This document shows positions 46,781 to 60,033 of a DNA stretch of 64,000 nt, in pieces. Under the pieces are notes generated by a model. That model was not told the DNA's origin and did no database searches. It saw only the letters and a program-made list of their open reading frames with translations. Made by a program: the position numbers and the translations under genes. The stretch is from Heterotrichella gracilis. Lineage: Eukaryota > Sar > Xanthophyceae > Tribonematales > Xanthonemataceae. The stretch covers positions 21,814 through 85,813 of the forward strand of contig JAULBX010018192.1 of the NCBI GenBank assembly GCA_032358255.1, read 5' to 3'. Every line of letters begins with the position of its first letter. Within the stretch, counting starts at the first letter, position 1.

Positions 46781-47718
46781 GGGGTGGGGTGTGGGGGGAG
46801 CGAAGCCTGGTGATGCGTCATCAGGGGCTGGGATAGTAATCACAGTGGATCGAGGTGGGGCGGCGGATGTGGTTGAAGACTGCGGGGAGGGGTTTAGGGG
46901 TTATGACTTCGGGAGGACCGGGTGGTGGGTAGTGTGCGGGGAGACGTTGTCATTGGTTGTTTACAACAAATGTTGCGCTTCAGATGTGGCTGGCCCTGAT
47001 GCCATGCATGGGGTTGTGGCGGGTATCTATCATTGCTCATGAGATTCATGAGAGTGATCGTTGTTTTGATTGTGTGTACCATATCTAGACAACAGCCACC
47101 TGAACAGGGGGGTGACTGTTCTATTTCATGCATGGAAAGTCTCCATCTTGAGGGTCCACTGTGTCTTGAAATTGCTGGGATTAAAAAGTTGCCATGGTGC
47201 AAATAGTGCTCTTGCCACCAGTATTCCAGCAACATAGTATGTTGCTGGTATTACCATACGCACGTATTGTAATCACACAGAATTTCGTTTACAAAGGCGC
47301 TGCTAATTTTCAGGGAATGATGTATCATGGCTTTGCCAACGCAATGCCTGCCATTATTGAAGCTCATAATATGAGCTTTGATGGTCTTTTACCCAATTCA
47401 TGGTTGCACAGCGACTGGCAGGCGGGAGCTGGTCCACACTGTTTATCAAGTTGTGCAGCAATGTTGCCAACAAGGCAGTATTGAAGCTGGCCTCAACCCC
47501 TGGAGGCCGTTCAGCTACCAATCAAAGAGTGGCAGTTTACAATATTGAAGCTGTGAACGAGTTCATACACTATTTTCCACAGCAATTTCACAAAAATGTG
47601 CACCCTCAAAGCACCAAGTCAGGCACAAAGCCCATGGGGACTAGCTGAAGAATGCATCCTCCATGCCAATCACTGCCAAGGCAAGTGTGGATGTATTTGC
47701 AACCAGCCCAAGGTTGGC
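46781..47718. other. Convergent intergenic region
   Basis: Between ORC4 and the minus-strand secreted-protein gene. Short plus-strand frames near 47194-47648 lack motifs and splice partners. Nothing else seen. Confidence 0.5.
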
Positions 47719-48936
47719 TCAACATGGGTAAAAGCGGCACAGCTCATCGCCAACCCAGACTAAATCAAAACAATTCTTGAAGGGGTTCTTTGCATTCATC
47801 TTCAGGAGGCAGAAGACGCAGGGATTGCACTTGTTCCTCAATGCCCCAACCCCTGGACAAGCATTCTTCACACTGTCTGACTCACTCCTCTCAGTGACGG
47901 TATAGTACAGGCACTTGCACCCCTGTACAGGAGCCGTACCTCCACTACCTTGGAAACGTGCAACAACTCTGAAAAAAGCATTCTGATAGGCGTCAGCTAC
48001 AGCTGCACTGCATTGGAGAGTGCTTGCGCCACAGACGTCACCACATTGGATGATAGCTTCTTCTTCCATTGGTTCCAATGGCGGCGTTGGCGGGGCTAGC
48101 TGGGGCGTAGCACCTGTGGCAAGCAGAGCCTGCAAGGCCGGTGCAGCAGTCAATGATTGAGTTGCGTATGCTGCAATGCATTTTATAGTGATGGCAACTA
48201 TATGCTTTAATGGTCCCAAAAAGTCTTTGCACATTGTGTCAAGCTATCTGACGAATTTGTAACGTTCCCTATAAACAGCGACACCCTAGAGGGTTTGCCC
48301 TGTGATTTGTGAACCCTTTTAAGTTAGCATGTCAAAGGGTGCTCAGAGTGCACGCAAGGAAAGATCAGAATAGGAGCTGGCTCAGGCCAACGTGCAGGAG
48401 GAGAGTCACCTCACAAACTTAAAGTGCGCATAATTGCATGCGCACTTCCAGATGCGTAAAGCCTATACTGATTTATGCTCTTAGATCCATGCTGTGATCA
48501 TTGCGTTCATATATTATATAAAAAGTGCGACAATGTTTTCTTAAAGCATTTTGTATAAGATCATCGATGATAATATTGTCCATAATGAAGAGAGCTGGAA
48601 ACAAAGCCAATGCAAGAATGATGCATCAAATGCCACTACAGACTTGCGCAACATCTGGCTGTCAGTGATGTGGCTCTACTGCTGATGGAGTGCATATATT
48701 TAGCAGTCCATTTTGCATTGCCATGCATCCTTTTCCCTTAGGCAGACGCTATTTACAAGTACACGAAATCTTCCCCTGTGCAGGCACATGTACATCAAAA
48801 TGAATGCCATGCGCACCTCATTGGGGGCAGGGGCTATGACTGGTGGCTGCGCCAATCCACTGGGTACACAGCATAGCACACACAGCAGGGCCAATGTGGC
48901 AGCGGTGGCAGGGGGAGCCATGGATGTGGGAGACAT
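47719..48936 (-). CDS. Secreted cysteine-rich protein, unknown family
   Basis: Two minus-strand exons, 48817-48936 and 47719-48129, both phase 0, giving 176 aa. The leader (MAPPATAATLALLCVLCCVP, starting at residue 6) is a signal peptide ending near SGLAQ; the start could be 48936 or 48921. The mature part begins with a Pro-rich stretch. It then has about eleven cysteines (IQCGDVCG, LQCS, GCKCLYY, NACPG, NKCNPCVFC, KNCF, ELCRFYPC), so a compact disulphide-rich extracellular domain is expected. The intron is 687 nt. No known domain was recognised. Role at the wall or in the medium is inferred from the signal peptide only. Confidence 0.62.
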
Positions 48937-50622
48937 GGGGAGCGCGGGCGTGGGAATGAGGGTGGGAGGAAGAGAAGTGAGATGGTGCAGCCTGCTTGAA
49001 GCGTGTCTGACCTGCAACAGCACGGGCTTCTTGTTGACAAATTCATCAAAAGTCTTGGTAGCTGGGTTTGGTCTGGTGATCAGTTATGTGCTGAGAACAT
49101 GCAACCAAAACCTTTTGAAAATGAAATTTCAGGCCCTAGGCCACAAATGAGTTATGGAAGTGCACGGTAGACCTTCAGCATGCCTTGTCCTCAGTGAGAG
49201 CTCACTTTAAACGCACATGCAGACCTAGGCTAGGTGGGATGCTACTGTGGGTGTACGCAATCTTGCGTGTCCCTGCATGGCATTGCGTTCTACTGACAGT
49301 GTACACCCGAATCAACCCTGGCTGCCAGCGATAGTAGGGGACCTTGAGACTGACCTTCGACGTTCTACTTTGCCTCAACCAGAACCCTCTGTGCTTACAG
49401 CAACCCCAAAAACGTTTGGTCTTGCGTCTGACGTGTGAAGGATTCTGTGGGTTCTTTCCTATCCAAACAACTGCTGTCCCTCGTCTGTGAAGTCTTCTTC
49501 TTAAAGTGAAAAAGGGTGGTCTCCTGCTTATTGTACAGCTTGTACTGAGGCCTCTATATTCGGCTGAACCCTTCGTCTGGATGGCATGAGGTACCTGTAC
49601 AAAAGGGGATTATTGTACTGCATGCATTGTCAATGGGACGTGGCTGATTCATAGAAACCAGGCCTGGTTTGTGCCCGATTTGCTCGAGTTGTAAACGCAA
49701 TCAGTACCCACTTTGGTGCCATTTTGTTTGTTTGTTTGTACCCGCTTTGCCTTGTTTTCTTCAGACACTGTGAGTGTGGTACCTGAGCGTTTGCTTCATC
49801 ATCCACACAAAACGTCTTATCACAGAAGGGAGGCCTCCCCAGATTTCCTGCCCACAGGCTACCTGAGTGCCACCCCATGCATTTCAAACTGTTTCACCCT
49901 TGGAAGAGCTTCACTTACCAGCGGATGGGTGACTCATTGAGCTTTCTCAATTGACATGTAATGAAGGAAAGAAGTGTAACTTTGGTATCCCACTTCGATA
50001 CTGACGGCTTTCGTACATGGGGTACAGAATAATCAACTAAAACTTTGCTGGCAGGGTACATTTTAGGAACCCCGTCCCTCTTCCCCTGGGATTGTACACA
50101 TACTCAACGGGGAGGGTGACAAAGCCTGACCATCTGGACACAGTGTTTCTCACTCTCCTGAAGGCACCACCTACTTCACGCCAAAACCCTGTATGAACCC
50201 CAAGGGTAAAACGAGAGCAAACAGCCTTCCAGGACTATTTGTAATCACACTACCCGATGGGATGTCAAAGTGTTCAATGATCTACCATGACCAGCTCCTT
50301 GAAATCGCCACCCTTCTGTGGCACCCTGCACCCCATCAACCCACATGGGACCCCTCCCACTGTGACAGCTGCAAGCGCACTCCCATCATCCACACACTAC
50401 AACCGGTGCTAGCAGGCACACCTCCGCCTCACCCGCCTACCATCCCACACCCATTACTAGTAGGTCCTTGACCAGCTTAATTCAGGAAACCTTGCATCAG
50501 GCATGATGCAAGCATTTTGTCCAAGAAACAGTCAGTCAAAATCAAACGCCAACATTCTGCCATCCCGACACATGTGCACACTATTGCTTATTGATAGTTT
50601 CTCGCTGTGTGCCCGTCTCCGA
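48937..50622. other. Intergenic stretch
   Basis: No gene is recognised over about 1.7 kb. A GTTT microsatellite occurs near 49725-49740. A plus-strand frame at 50193-50471 with CDSC could be a mobile-element relic but has no diagnostic motif. Confidence 0.45.
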
Positions 50623-52201
50623 TTATGGCCCAGATCCTGTGTTGCCACGATGTGCTTCATTATTGCTCTTTGCCTTGGCCAATCCAGAACCGACCAGCAC
50701 CCCCATCATCGCCATGTAAGCCCAAAATGGCATCAGCACTCCCGCAAGCACAAGCACCTGCTCCAGCGCCACAAACAGGTAGTGCAAGGGGACGATGCAG
50801 GCAAACCTCGGCGCCAGCGTCAGAAACTCCCGCACCGGCTCGCGCAGCTCCAGCTGCTCGCTGATGAGCTTCTGCTGCGTGATGATGGGATGCAGTCGGC
50901 TGATGAGGAAGAGCGACACGCCAAACTTGCCCATAGACATGCCCAACTGGTTGCATGCCACGCGAAACTTGGTGGCCTGCGCAAAGGGTAAACATCCTCC
51001 GTCAGTACATGTTTCTGACATAAAGCAACAAACACGTTGATATGCCGCTGTTGAAATGGCCAAAGATGGTGGTAATGTAATGAAAAGAAACATTTTCTGT
51101 TAATTTTGAAAAAAAGGGAAAAACCTGCGCTTGTTTGCATATTTGCTTTCCCCGACAAGCGCAGGTTATTGGTCCAAACTAGTGCTCAGCCTCTTTGCAC
51201 GCTCATGTGCTGGGTGCCTGTGGATGCACGCCATTCAAGTAGGCAAGCAGATTTGCTCAACGCAGACTTTGGTGAAAAGCTCGCCAGAGGAACAACTTGT
51301 GAGAGAAAGCTAGTACCAGATACTATAGATTTCCCAACTGACTGTTCGGTCGTACCCCACGCCATTTTGCCATTTTAATGCCAATTGTCAGCCATTGGGC
51401 GTAACACTCAGGCATGGGTGATACCCTAAAAATATGCTGCAATTGTCAGTTTTCCTACCCTATATTGTGTCGAATACTATAATTTGCTCAGCAATTCAGT
51501 TGCAAGGAGCCAAATATAGGGCAGAGGACACCATGCCAAGCAGATCACCTTGGTGGGCATGGCAATGACCAGACTGGGATGCTCCCTCTTCAGCCTGGCG
51601 AGGTAGCTGTCACTGGCCCGCAGCTCCCCCTCCAGCACCGACACGCGCTCCCAGAGCTGCACAACCTCCGCAGTTGGCTGCGCATTGCCTGTGCACACAG
51701 CGTACATTGGTATTCAAACAATAGGAACAAAATTGCTTGCTGATGTTAATATGGCGGAAAGCAGGCTCAGTCACACTCTGTTCCATCCTCAATCAGCACC
51801 GTACAGATACATAAAAAATAATGCCCAGCATCAAGCCGCCGACAGTAGTACAAGGGTTGATGGCAAAGACATTGCTGCATGAACCTGGCCCTGAAGCGCA
51901 AACCTCTCACATAGCCCGGCCGAAGCCAACTGGCTGATAAAAAATATATAGGTAGCCCAGCACCGTTGTCTGATGCAGGCACAATGCCCCTGCATGGCTT
52001 TGCTGTGCACGCACACTCACCGATCGAGCTTGCTCTCGCCACTTGTGGACGCATGAAAGCCCCCATGCCACAGCCCAAGGCCAGGGCAGCCACGCACAGC
52101 ACCCTCTGCACCAGGCGGTGCCCCTTGGTCACCTCGCGCGCCTGCTGTGCAACATTGACAGGCGTGAGCACATGTACATGGACATATGACAAGCGAGGCA
52201 T
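50623..52201 (-). CDS. Predicted multi-pass membrane protein with a coiled-coil segment
   Basis: Not recognised. Minus-strand exons 52021-52201, 51549-51688 and 50623-50976 join in phase and give 224 aa. Exon 1 holds a hydrophobic helix (LVQRVLCVAALALGCGMGAF). Exon 2 is a short heptad-like stretch (VVQLWERVSVLEGELRASDS). Exon 3 has ATKFRVACNQLGMSMGKFGV and two more hydrophobic helices (FACIVPLHYLFVALEQVLVL and a following GVLMPF segment). The first ATG at 52201 is the best start, but a CACAG acceptor at 52145 offers an alternative with an unseen upstream exon. Membrane location is read from hydrophobicity; the organelle is unknown. Confidence 0.58.
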
Positions 52202-53825
52202 AAGTAGAACGGAACGAATTGAAACAAAGCGCAGGCGCCCACTGGAAATGGCCTCAGCCAAGACTTTGTGTTGCGGCTGCTGATTGTAAACAGAGGCTTG
52301 TATAATTCATCACATTCTGTTTTCTATTGATGTGGCAGCTAAGTTGTTCTACTCACATTGGTATTTGTCAATAAAGCAATGAACAACCATTGCATTAATC
52401 CATTCAATGAAATACAATATATATGCATACCCGTGCTGCCCTGATGTACTCACTGAATAGCAAATTACCTTTCCAATGTCAGGGTAATTTGTACCAAATC
52501 CCATGTGACAAATTACCCATAGCTCACTGTGGGTCTCAAGGGTGGCCTGGAGCGTCGATGTTTGCCCAAGAGAGAAGTTGGGTGGAGAGCGGGGTGCGAT
52601 GCAATTGTTTTTACAGTACGTTTGCACAGAGCACATGGCCAAGGGTGGCGTGGGCAGTGTTGGGAGGCAAGGGTTGTGAGGGATGGAACTGAGATTGCGT
52701 GCGATGCCGCATTCACATGGCTCAGCATAAAAGAGATATGTACCACATTAGGGGTTGGGAGCGGTGACCACAGTGAGCAATTGGCAACAATGGACAACGC
52801 AGGGTGTTCTTGTACCTCCGCCGTAGTAAGCATTGCTGTCATGTCTGAGCCTGCTCCAGAGCGTGCAATGGGCCGCAATGCTTCCTATGCGGGAGGTATA
52901 AGACCACCCAGCATTGCCCCATTGTTGCCAACCCCATTGATGACCCCATTGCTTACTGTGGCCACATTACTCAGCAAACATTGCACTGCTGTCAGAATAC
53001 ATGCCACTGCCCTTTGGAGGCATGCCACTGATCCCAGGAGACGTGCTGGCCTGCATGCTGGCCTTCACCAGGTGTGATAGCCCTGCAAATGGAGAGCGCA
53101 GATATTAAGCTAGCTAGCGCACTGATCAGGCGAAGAGGGTCAGAAGTTAAGCAGCTCTATTGGCAGCGCAATCGCAAGATCTTACCATACTTGCCTGCCC
53201 CAGTGGGCCACTGTCGGCCATGGTACCCCACAGCTGGTGCGCGTACAGTGCCTGCATGGTTCACCAATAGATTTTGACACCTTGGCAGGAAGCACTTCCT
53301 ATAAGGTTAGCACTTCAGCAAACTTGCCACCATACCTCGCTTCAGAGATGTCACATCCTTCTTTAAAGGGTAAGTGTGGCCACAGTGGGCATGGTTGAGC
53401 CCAGTGGGCCTTGCCAGCATCAAGGTGGCCATGCTCCCAAGGGACCACCACTTCTTTGAGGCACCTGCAGTGAAGGCCATGCCACACAAGTATCAAGGCG
53501 GTCAGGTTTCCTCAGAACAGCACCTGCAACTCACAGTGTCAGGTTTTAAGCACCTCTTATTACCAGTGGAAGGTTCAGGCTCTTCCAGTAGCTTCCGGAA
53601 AGTGTGAAGATGGTGCACCGGGGGTGATAGCTTGTAGATCCCGAACCCAAGCTACCCAAAGTGCTGGCCCAGGCTGAGACCATAACAACGATGCTATGTT
53701 TTAGTTGGTATACAAGCTATTGATATCAAGAGCCTTCGGTGCGCCGCACGCAAGCTTCGAACGTTCCTAGGGACACACAAGGTGACACGTAGTCGCTCTG
53801 AAACCACTGCAGAAACCCTTTATGC
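52202..53825. other. Intergenic stretch
   Basis: No gene is recognised. Sequence around 53130-53150 faintly recalls a 5S rRNA internal region (GTCAGAAGTTAAGCAG) but the rest does not fit. Otherwise nothing is seen. Confidence 0.45.
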
Positions 53826-54638
53826 ATGCATGCTACCTACGCACTCGAAGCGTACGCTGCAGTCTTCAGAGCACTTGATCTTATTCAGATCACGAGACTC
53901 TGTGTCGGAGCAACCTTGGCACGGTTGGCCCACGACAGCTGCCTGTCGGTGCCAGCGGGAGGGCGGTGGTGGCCAGACGCCCTGCAGCACCTCACCATCT
54001 CCACCGCCGAGCGCCTGAGTGGATTCATGTGTTGGGAGAGGATGCAGCACGAGGAGGTCACCAACTGGTCCCGCCTGCTTGCAGTCCCGGTGCAGGCATT
54101 GGAGCTCAGTGGGTGCGGCATACATGGCCCGTGCGTGCACGCCAACCACTCCAGGTTTCCATGCGAGCGATTTGAGATGTTGTCGCACCTGCCCCCCACA
54201 CTCTGCCACCTGGCCCTTCCGGATGTGGTTGGTGGCGCAACTGGTCCGGAAGGAGATGACACCTATGAGCTGCAGCTACCCCACCTGCCCCACCTCGTCA
54301 CCATCTACCCGTCCACCCCCTTCAAAGATGACGAGTGGCGCCTTGTGCTCACCGCCCCTGTCAACCCCAGCCTGCAGCTGATCGAGTGCCAGCCCAAGAA
54401 CAGGGTCAAGGTGGCGTGCAAGGGGTGGGTGGTGTCTGTGGATGAGCACGGCATCACAATGGAACAGGGGGTTGCAGGCGGGGGGGCAACCACGCAGCAG
54501 AGGGTGGCGGTGGTGGAGGCACCGGGGGAGGAGGATCTGCCAGGAGAAATGCAAGGGGTGGAGGTTGGCGAGCTTGCGGCAGTGCTGCGCTGGGTGAGGG
54601 GGCAGTGGGCGCAAGCTGGTGCAGCGCTTGGGGGCTGA
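53826..54638 (+). pseudogene. 5'-truncated F-box/LRR-like paralogue
   Basis: An open frame homologous to the C-terminal half of the intact F-box protein at 60034-61626. Shared segments include WWPDALQHLTIST, HLPPTLCHLALP, ELQLPHLPHLV, DEWRLVLTAPVNPSLQL, NRVKVACKGWVVSVD and ELAAVLRWVR. The F-box and first LRRs are missing, and nothing upstream (53280-53825) resembles them. The first 35 or so residues match weakly and may be fortuitous. The open frame shows no stop or shift, so recent truncation or a retained partial protein are both possible. Confidence 0.7.
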
Positions 54639-56318
54639 AAGTATGGCGCAGCGGTGCATGCGCCACCTTCTGAAGTGTGTGGTGCTGGACATGGCAGGAT
54701 AATTTGTGCATGCAGTGCGGGTGGCTGGACATTGGCCTTTGTACTGTCATGTTGCTTGGCGGGGGATCATTGCGGGCAGGATTCGGCATTTCTTGATTGA
54801 TGTGCATATTTCACGTTATTTGATTGGACAGATGACTGGTGTGCACGAGTTTCATGCGACTTGCATGTATGACAGTGCCTGGATAAACTGTTACGCACCT
54901 GGTATTTTATATGATTGTGCTGGAAGAATGTTTGCGTTGAAGTACATCAACAAAGTACTGATTATTGTCTCATGTACGACAATTGCACCACTCATACGAT
55001 TATTCTTGAAGGCAATTGTTGGAGTAGAAGCAAAGCCAGAAGAAGCAGCATGCATCCTCTCAGTGAGTGGCCCGTGTTCCTATCATGATGACCAATTTTG
55101 CCCCGTTGCCAATGTTATCCCGTGGCAAATATCAAGGCCTGGTCAAGCGGTAGCCCCCTAGGCCAGCTATCTCCGCCGGCGGGGATTGTTTATTTTGATG
55201 CTGAATCAAACATTGGAGGAAAATCACGATTTGCCCCAATATGTTGCACACAACATGCTTTAACTGAATAATTTTTGAAGTCGTCCGTTGTCAATGACAG
55301 CGGCTTTCTGCACTTGCATATCAGTCCTCATGTGCTAAGCAAGTCTTGTGCAACATGTCATGCACATGCACTGTATACCGCTGAGCCGCAATGCCATATG
55401 CCGTGCATGCAATGTTCATCGTCTCCTGGTTGCTGTCTGTGATTGGGAAGACTGCTTTGCACACCATGGTGGCCAGGATTAGTCAGACCGTATTATTACA
55501 ATTTAATACGCATTGCACAATTGGGTGCACACTCATTCAGTGCGCATAACACTTGCTACTTCTATTACAATGGAGCTACATATCCTAACCCAAAACTGTC
55601 AAAATGTACACTCATTAATGATATGTATCAAAGTCAATGACATTGACAATTGGTGTAAGAATGCGCAATACCATCCACTGAGATTGCACCATTGCATCAC
55701 TACATCTGCGCACCAAGGTTCTTGTAAGCTGGCCAGCCTGATGATAACCTTCTGCGCAGCAGTGCTCACCCTTCCGAGTCTGTACATTGGCACACTCCCT
55801 GCCAGGGCTAGCGCACCAGGCCCTAAGGCCACATCGCCACCACGCTGAGAATGATGCTACACAGCTTAGTGCACCATTCCCCCGTCTGCCCTCACCGCCA
55901 GATGACCCCACTAGTGTAATCACCCCCCCCTGGCTATGTGCTGGGTGCATCCATTGGCGCAAGCCCAACAACCCAGACCTTAAATGGGGAATGGCCAGCG
56001 CCGCAAAACTAGGCAAATGCTGCCTCACATATGTTGCCAATTTAAAAAACCGCACTTCCAAGGGTGCTGCAATGGAAAAGTATCTTTAGGGATGAACCAA
56101 ACATTCATTCCAGTACAAGCCTATCCCCCATATGGGGAAGGTACCTAGACATTTGAATGCCCCCCTTGCATTTTTCAAAACCCTACCACCCTACAGAAAG
56201 TGGCGACAAATTGCGCAATCACACGGATACCATGTGCCACAACCAAAAACTACCCCACTTGCATCCAAACGCACTTCCAGCGCCCCCCATCCTGGCCGCT
56301 GTGACTTGAGCACCAATT
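54639..56318. other. Intergenic stretch
   Basis: About 1.7 kb without a recognisable gene. Minus-strand frames near 55615-56061 lack motifs and a good start. Nothing else is seen. Confidence 0.45.
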
Positions 56319-57836
56319 CTAGGCCGCCTTTGTGGCGCACACCTTCACACTCCCTATCCCCGTCCACTCCGGCCTGCACACCGACATGCCCAGCGGTGTG
56401 TTCGCATATTCAGGGTCTGAGGCAGGCACGCGGCTGACATCGGCGCTCACATCTGCCTGGGGGTCACCGGTGCACCCCGGGGACTGGTAGGCCACCACGC
56501 CGGGGGTTGAAGGGCCGCCCAGGGGCCAGGTCTTAGGGTCAAAATAGGAGAAGTAGATGGAGATCTGGGGGGTGGGGGCAAAATGGGCATGATGCTAGAG
56601 GTATAGGGGGTTTTAGGGTTTAGGGTTTAGGGTTTCGAATGACTTTCATCGATTCCTGTACTAATATTGCCACATTTCACCCCACGCACTCGCATGTCAG
56701 CTTCAAGCAAGTTGCGAAAAAGCTTTGCAGCAATGCACACCTTCTCCTTTTTGGCCCCTACACCTACGTGAGGTCAGCCGTACAGCTCTGAGACAGGTCA
56801 GGCTCTAGGCTGAAGGAAAATGCTCCCTACCAGGTTTAGAAAAATCAAAGTTTGGGGTTCAGGGGTTTACAATTTCTGCATGCTCACCTTCTTCACACTC
56901 CCTGGGATGTCCCTGCAGATGCACCACAGCCCCTGGCCCACAGGAGCGATTGGAGTCGTCCCAAGCGGCTCTGGGGCAGCACCAGTCGCACTGCTGAAGT
57001 CCGTGCAATCAGTGTTGTTTTTGTAATCGTTGCGGATGTTGATATAAGGGATGGTCCCCTCTGCCTGAGATGGTGGTGGTGATGGGGTGATGGGGCCTCC
57101 CTCTGGGGGAAGAGGGACTGTGTTGTCTCCCGAACTGACAGAGGTGGTGACACCGGCGTTGGTCTGTGGGTGGGAGGAAGGGGGTCGGGGCTGTTTATGC
57201 TCGCATTGGTAGCATGCGCCCTGAGCACAAAAACTATTATAATTTACAGACAAATTTACAGAGATGTCAGTACTGACATTTCTGTACATTTGTCTGTAAT
57301 TTGTAATAGTTTTTGTGCCCAGCATGTGCACATGTGTTGCAAATTGCATGGGAGTCAACGTGTGATACCTATCCACTGCCTGGTGAGGGGTTCAGCATGA
57401 GCTCGCCTGCCTTCATGACTGTACTGCATATCTTACAAAGGCTTGGTACCGCAGAGGGGTCCCACAGGCTGTCAAATGGCCTGGCTGGAAGCCACCAGCT
57501 GTCTATCTTCCCATGTCCTCTACTTGCAGGCACATGATCGCAGCGCAAACCCCCTGCCACAGCTGGCCACAAAGGCCTGGCAGGGAGCTTGCGCTGGGAT
57601 GGTATCTGTGCAAGCGGAGGACGTGGCAAGGTATCATGCGACAGATGATGGCATGACCACCACCTCATCACCACATCACCACGTCACACTCATCACCACC
57701 AGCAACATCGCGTGCAATACCACTAACAATTGTGCCCCACCTGTGATGTGGGCTGCGTGCCACCATACCCAAGCAGGGACAGTACCAGCGCCAGCAGCGC
57801 CAGCGTGGTGGGGAGGTGGAAAGCCATGCAAGCCAT
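56319..57836 (-). CDS. Secreted protein with a proline-rich linker, unknown family
   Basis: Four minus-strand exons in phase 0: 57741-57836, 57450-57605, 56888-57163 and 56319-56564, giving 257 aa. Exon 1 encodes a signal peptide (MACMAFHLPTTLALLALVLS). Exon 3 has a Pro/Ser linker (PLPPEGGPITPSPPPSQ) and then INIRNDYKNNTDCTDF and GLWCICRDIPGS. Exon 4 has ISIYFSYFDPKTWPLGG, SPGCTGD and MSVCRPEW, ending KVCATKAA. Exons 3 and 4 look genuinely coding. Exon 2 is supported only by frame and splice sites. Intron 2 contains the 94-bp inverted repeat and intron 3 a TTTAGGG run. An extracellular or wall role is inferred from the leader. Confidence 0.58.
56611..56635. repeat. Interstitial telomere-type repeat
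   Basis: About 3.5 head-to-tail units of TTTAGGG, the plant-type telomere repeat, within intron 3 of the secreted-protein gene. Confidence 0.85.
57225..57318. repeat. Inverted repeat, 47-bp arms without a loop
   Basis: Left arm begins GCACAAAAACTATTA and right arm ends TAATAGTTTTTGTGC. The arms pair at 43 of 47 positions with no spacer. It is A/T-rich, unlike its flanks, and lies in intron 2 of the minus-strand secreted-protein gene. It resembles a foldback or MITE-type insertion. Confidence 0.9.
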
Positions 57837-60033
57837 GTGGACAAGAGTGGTTGCAAGTAGGTCACCTGCAAACCGTTACGGAGGCAGAAGGTAACAGTCA
57901 GTCTGGGGAATGCCATGGTATACATCCGCAGGGTGTTTGTGATGAGCATCAGGGGAACTTCATGTCATTAATTGAATCAGGGCAGGCCTTCGGCATGGTG
58001 GCCAGGCCCAGCAGCTGGCATGCTGATGGGACATGTGCACACGGCCATGAGGAACATAAGGCCATTGGCATATGCCATGTCATGTGGCCAGCACATGCAA
58101 GTCCAAAGACAGCGGATATATACCTCAGGGTGATTGCTGTGATTGCTGTTGTGAAAGTGGGGTACACAGCAATACGCACATTTTGGCCCTGGGCCTGGTT
58201 GATGTAGTACAGACAAGGGCTATAAGTAATAATAATAATAGCTATTATTATTTATATTCTGGTTGCATGGCAGCGCCTGCAGGTAGTACACTCAGTGGTG
58301 GTCCACAGCAAGTACAAGAGTTCTACAAAAAGTCTCACAGTCAGATATACTAATGCGAGTTAGCGCTTGCTGATGTACAGGGCTATGTGACGACTGCGGT
58401 GAGACTCTCTGAGACTGCGGTGAGCTAAGCTAGACTAGGTCTACTAGGCCTAGCCTAAATCCCAAGTTTGGGACAGGATGGTATAACCATGACAGCGTAA
58501 GGCAAGCTGGGCCAGGCCTTTACTAGTGTACGAGTATAAGACCGTGTCACTGACGGTCCAGCTATGCTGTTCAAGGATGGCTGTGCCACTGAGAAAGTCG
58601 TGTCAGTCACAAGCACTTCGGGATGAAAGCGTTTGTAGGGTCCTGGAGTCCGACCCATGGCGTGCATGACCCAGGCTAGCTGCATGCAAGACCCACCTTT
58701 GTAGCAACGCCCTTATCAAGGAACCCAGACTTGGTTACTGCAATGCCTTCCGAGTTGCAAAGGATTGACAACTGAATTATCAGGCCTCACAGGAAAAGCT
58801 TCAGCTTAAGTACGTTTTTTTTTAAGTTTAACCAGCAAGTCAGCAACACAGTTGGCAAATATTGATGTGCCTCCGGACAGTTTCGACCGATGTTTCGTTT
58901 GCCACGAACACTGGAACGGACGCTTGATGCATGTGGCAACCTCTCAGTTACACAAGCCTAGACTGTGCAGCCTCCTAGGTGGTGCCGCTTCTTGGGCAGC
59001 TAATCATGCGCCAAGCTCTCACTGAGACGACTGGCAAATGATTATCAGCTTTGTATCAAGCTCGAAGCTTTTGAGCGACTGCTTCAGTCAGCCATGCAAG
59101 GCCCTGGCAGCCAACGGGACTGCCACGGCATCATGCACGTAATAATTATGTGCCCTTGGTAATCCACTCTAGGGTGAATACCCTCTAAGAGTTGGCTGCA
59201 TGCACATCAAGTCCTCGACTGCCCGCCCACTGTAGTGCGGCTGCACTGCCAACTGTGCCTGGCGGCGGCTCATGGGCGGCGGTGGCGTGATTTAATTGAT
59301 GGCATTTATGGTCTATAGTCTAGTAGGTCTAAATCAAAACAAAAAAAATATATTATTGTTAGAATTAGTAGACACCATCGAGAATCCATTTCAGCTTTAG
59401 CTTAGAAGTGGGTTGTTGCTCACGTTTATCACGTCATAATATGTGTTCTGCTGGCGCTGCAATGCCTGTGCTTGCGTTCAACACTGCTGATTTGGGGCGT
59501 GCGCCTTTTGCAGGCGGTGCTTTTCTATAAATAACATTTCAAACAATCCACGCAATGAGAGAGCCTGGCGGCCACTGAGATCTAGAAGGATATAGCAAAA
59601 TGGACTACAATGCATTGAATTGAAATTGAAGATGTCACGCATGACACTCTTGATCTTGGTTGAATGGTTCCAATTGGCACACCACACGACTTGGTGTCCT
59701 ACACCGCCCAGGTCACCCAACGTCAACTGCCATGGCACATGCCCTAATGGCACATGTGCTCATAAATGCCAATAACAAACTTAGTTACAGGAATATGAAG
59801 GACCACATTGCCCATGCGCAGCTGCACACTTTCACCTGCTACCTGCCTGCCTAACTACCATTGATATAAATGCTGGCAGCATTCCAACGTGTAAATGTGA
59901 CACCCACTCTGCCCAATCCCCAAGTGGCCACAAATCCCCAAATGGCCACCAGTCGCCCCCAATCAATGCAATCAATGTGTTCAACCTACACAGTGACAGC
60001 ATCCTCGTTAAGGGAGCTCAAGCCATTGTCCAG
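57837..60033. other. Intergenic stretch
   Basis: About 2.2 kb without a recognisable gene. A short AAT microsatellite occurs near 58230-58252. The region includes the 3' flank of the intronless F-box gene. Confidence 0.45.

Noticed and set aside
47194-47648. Plus-strand overlapping frames after ORC4
   Set aside because: No motif, no good start and composition like the surrounding intergenic DNA.
50193-50471. Possible transposon or zinc-finger fragment
   Set aside because: A CDSC motif and proline-rich tail alone are not diagnostic; no terminal repeats or transposase motifs seen.
53100-53180. 5S rRNA-like segment
   Set aside because: Only one short block resembles the internal promoter region; the flanks do not fold or match.
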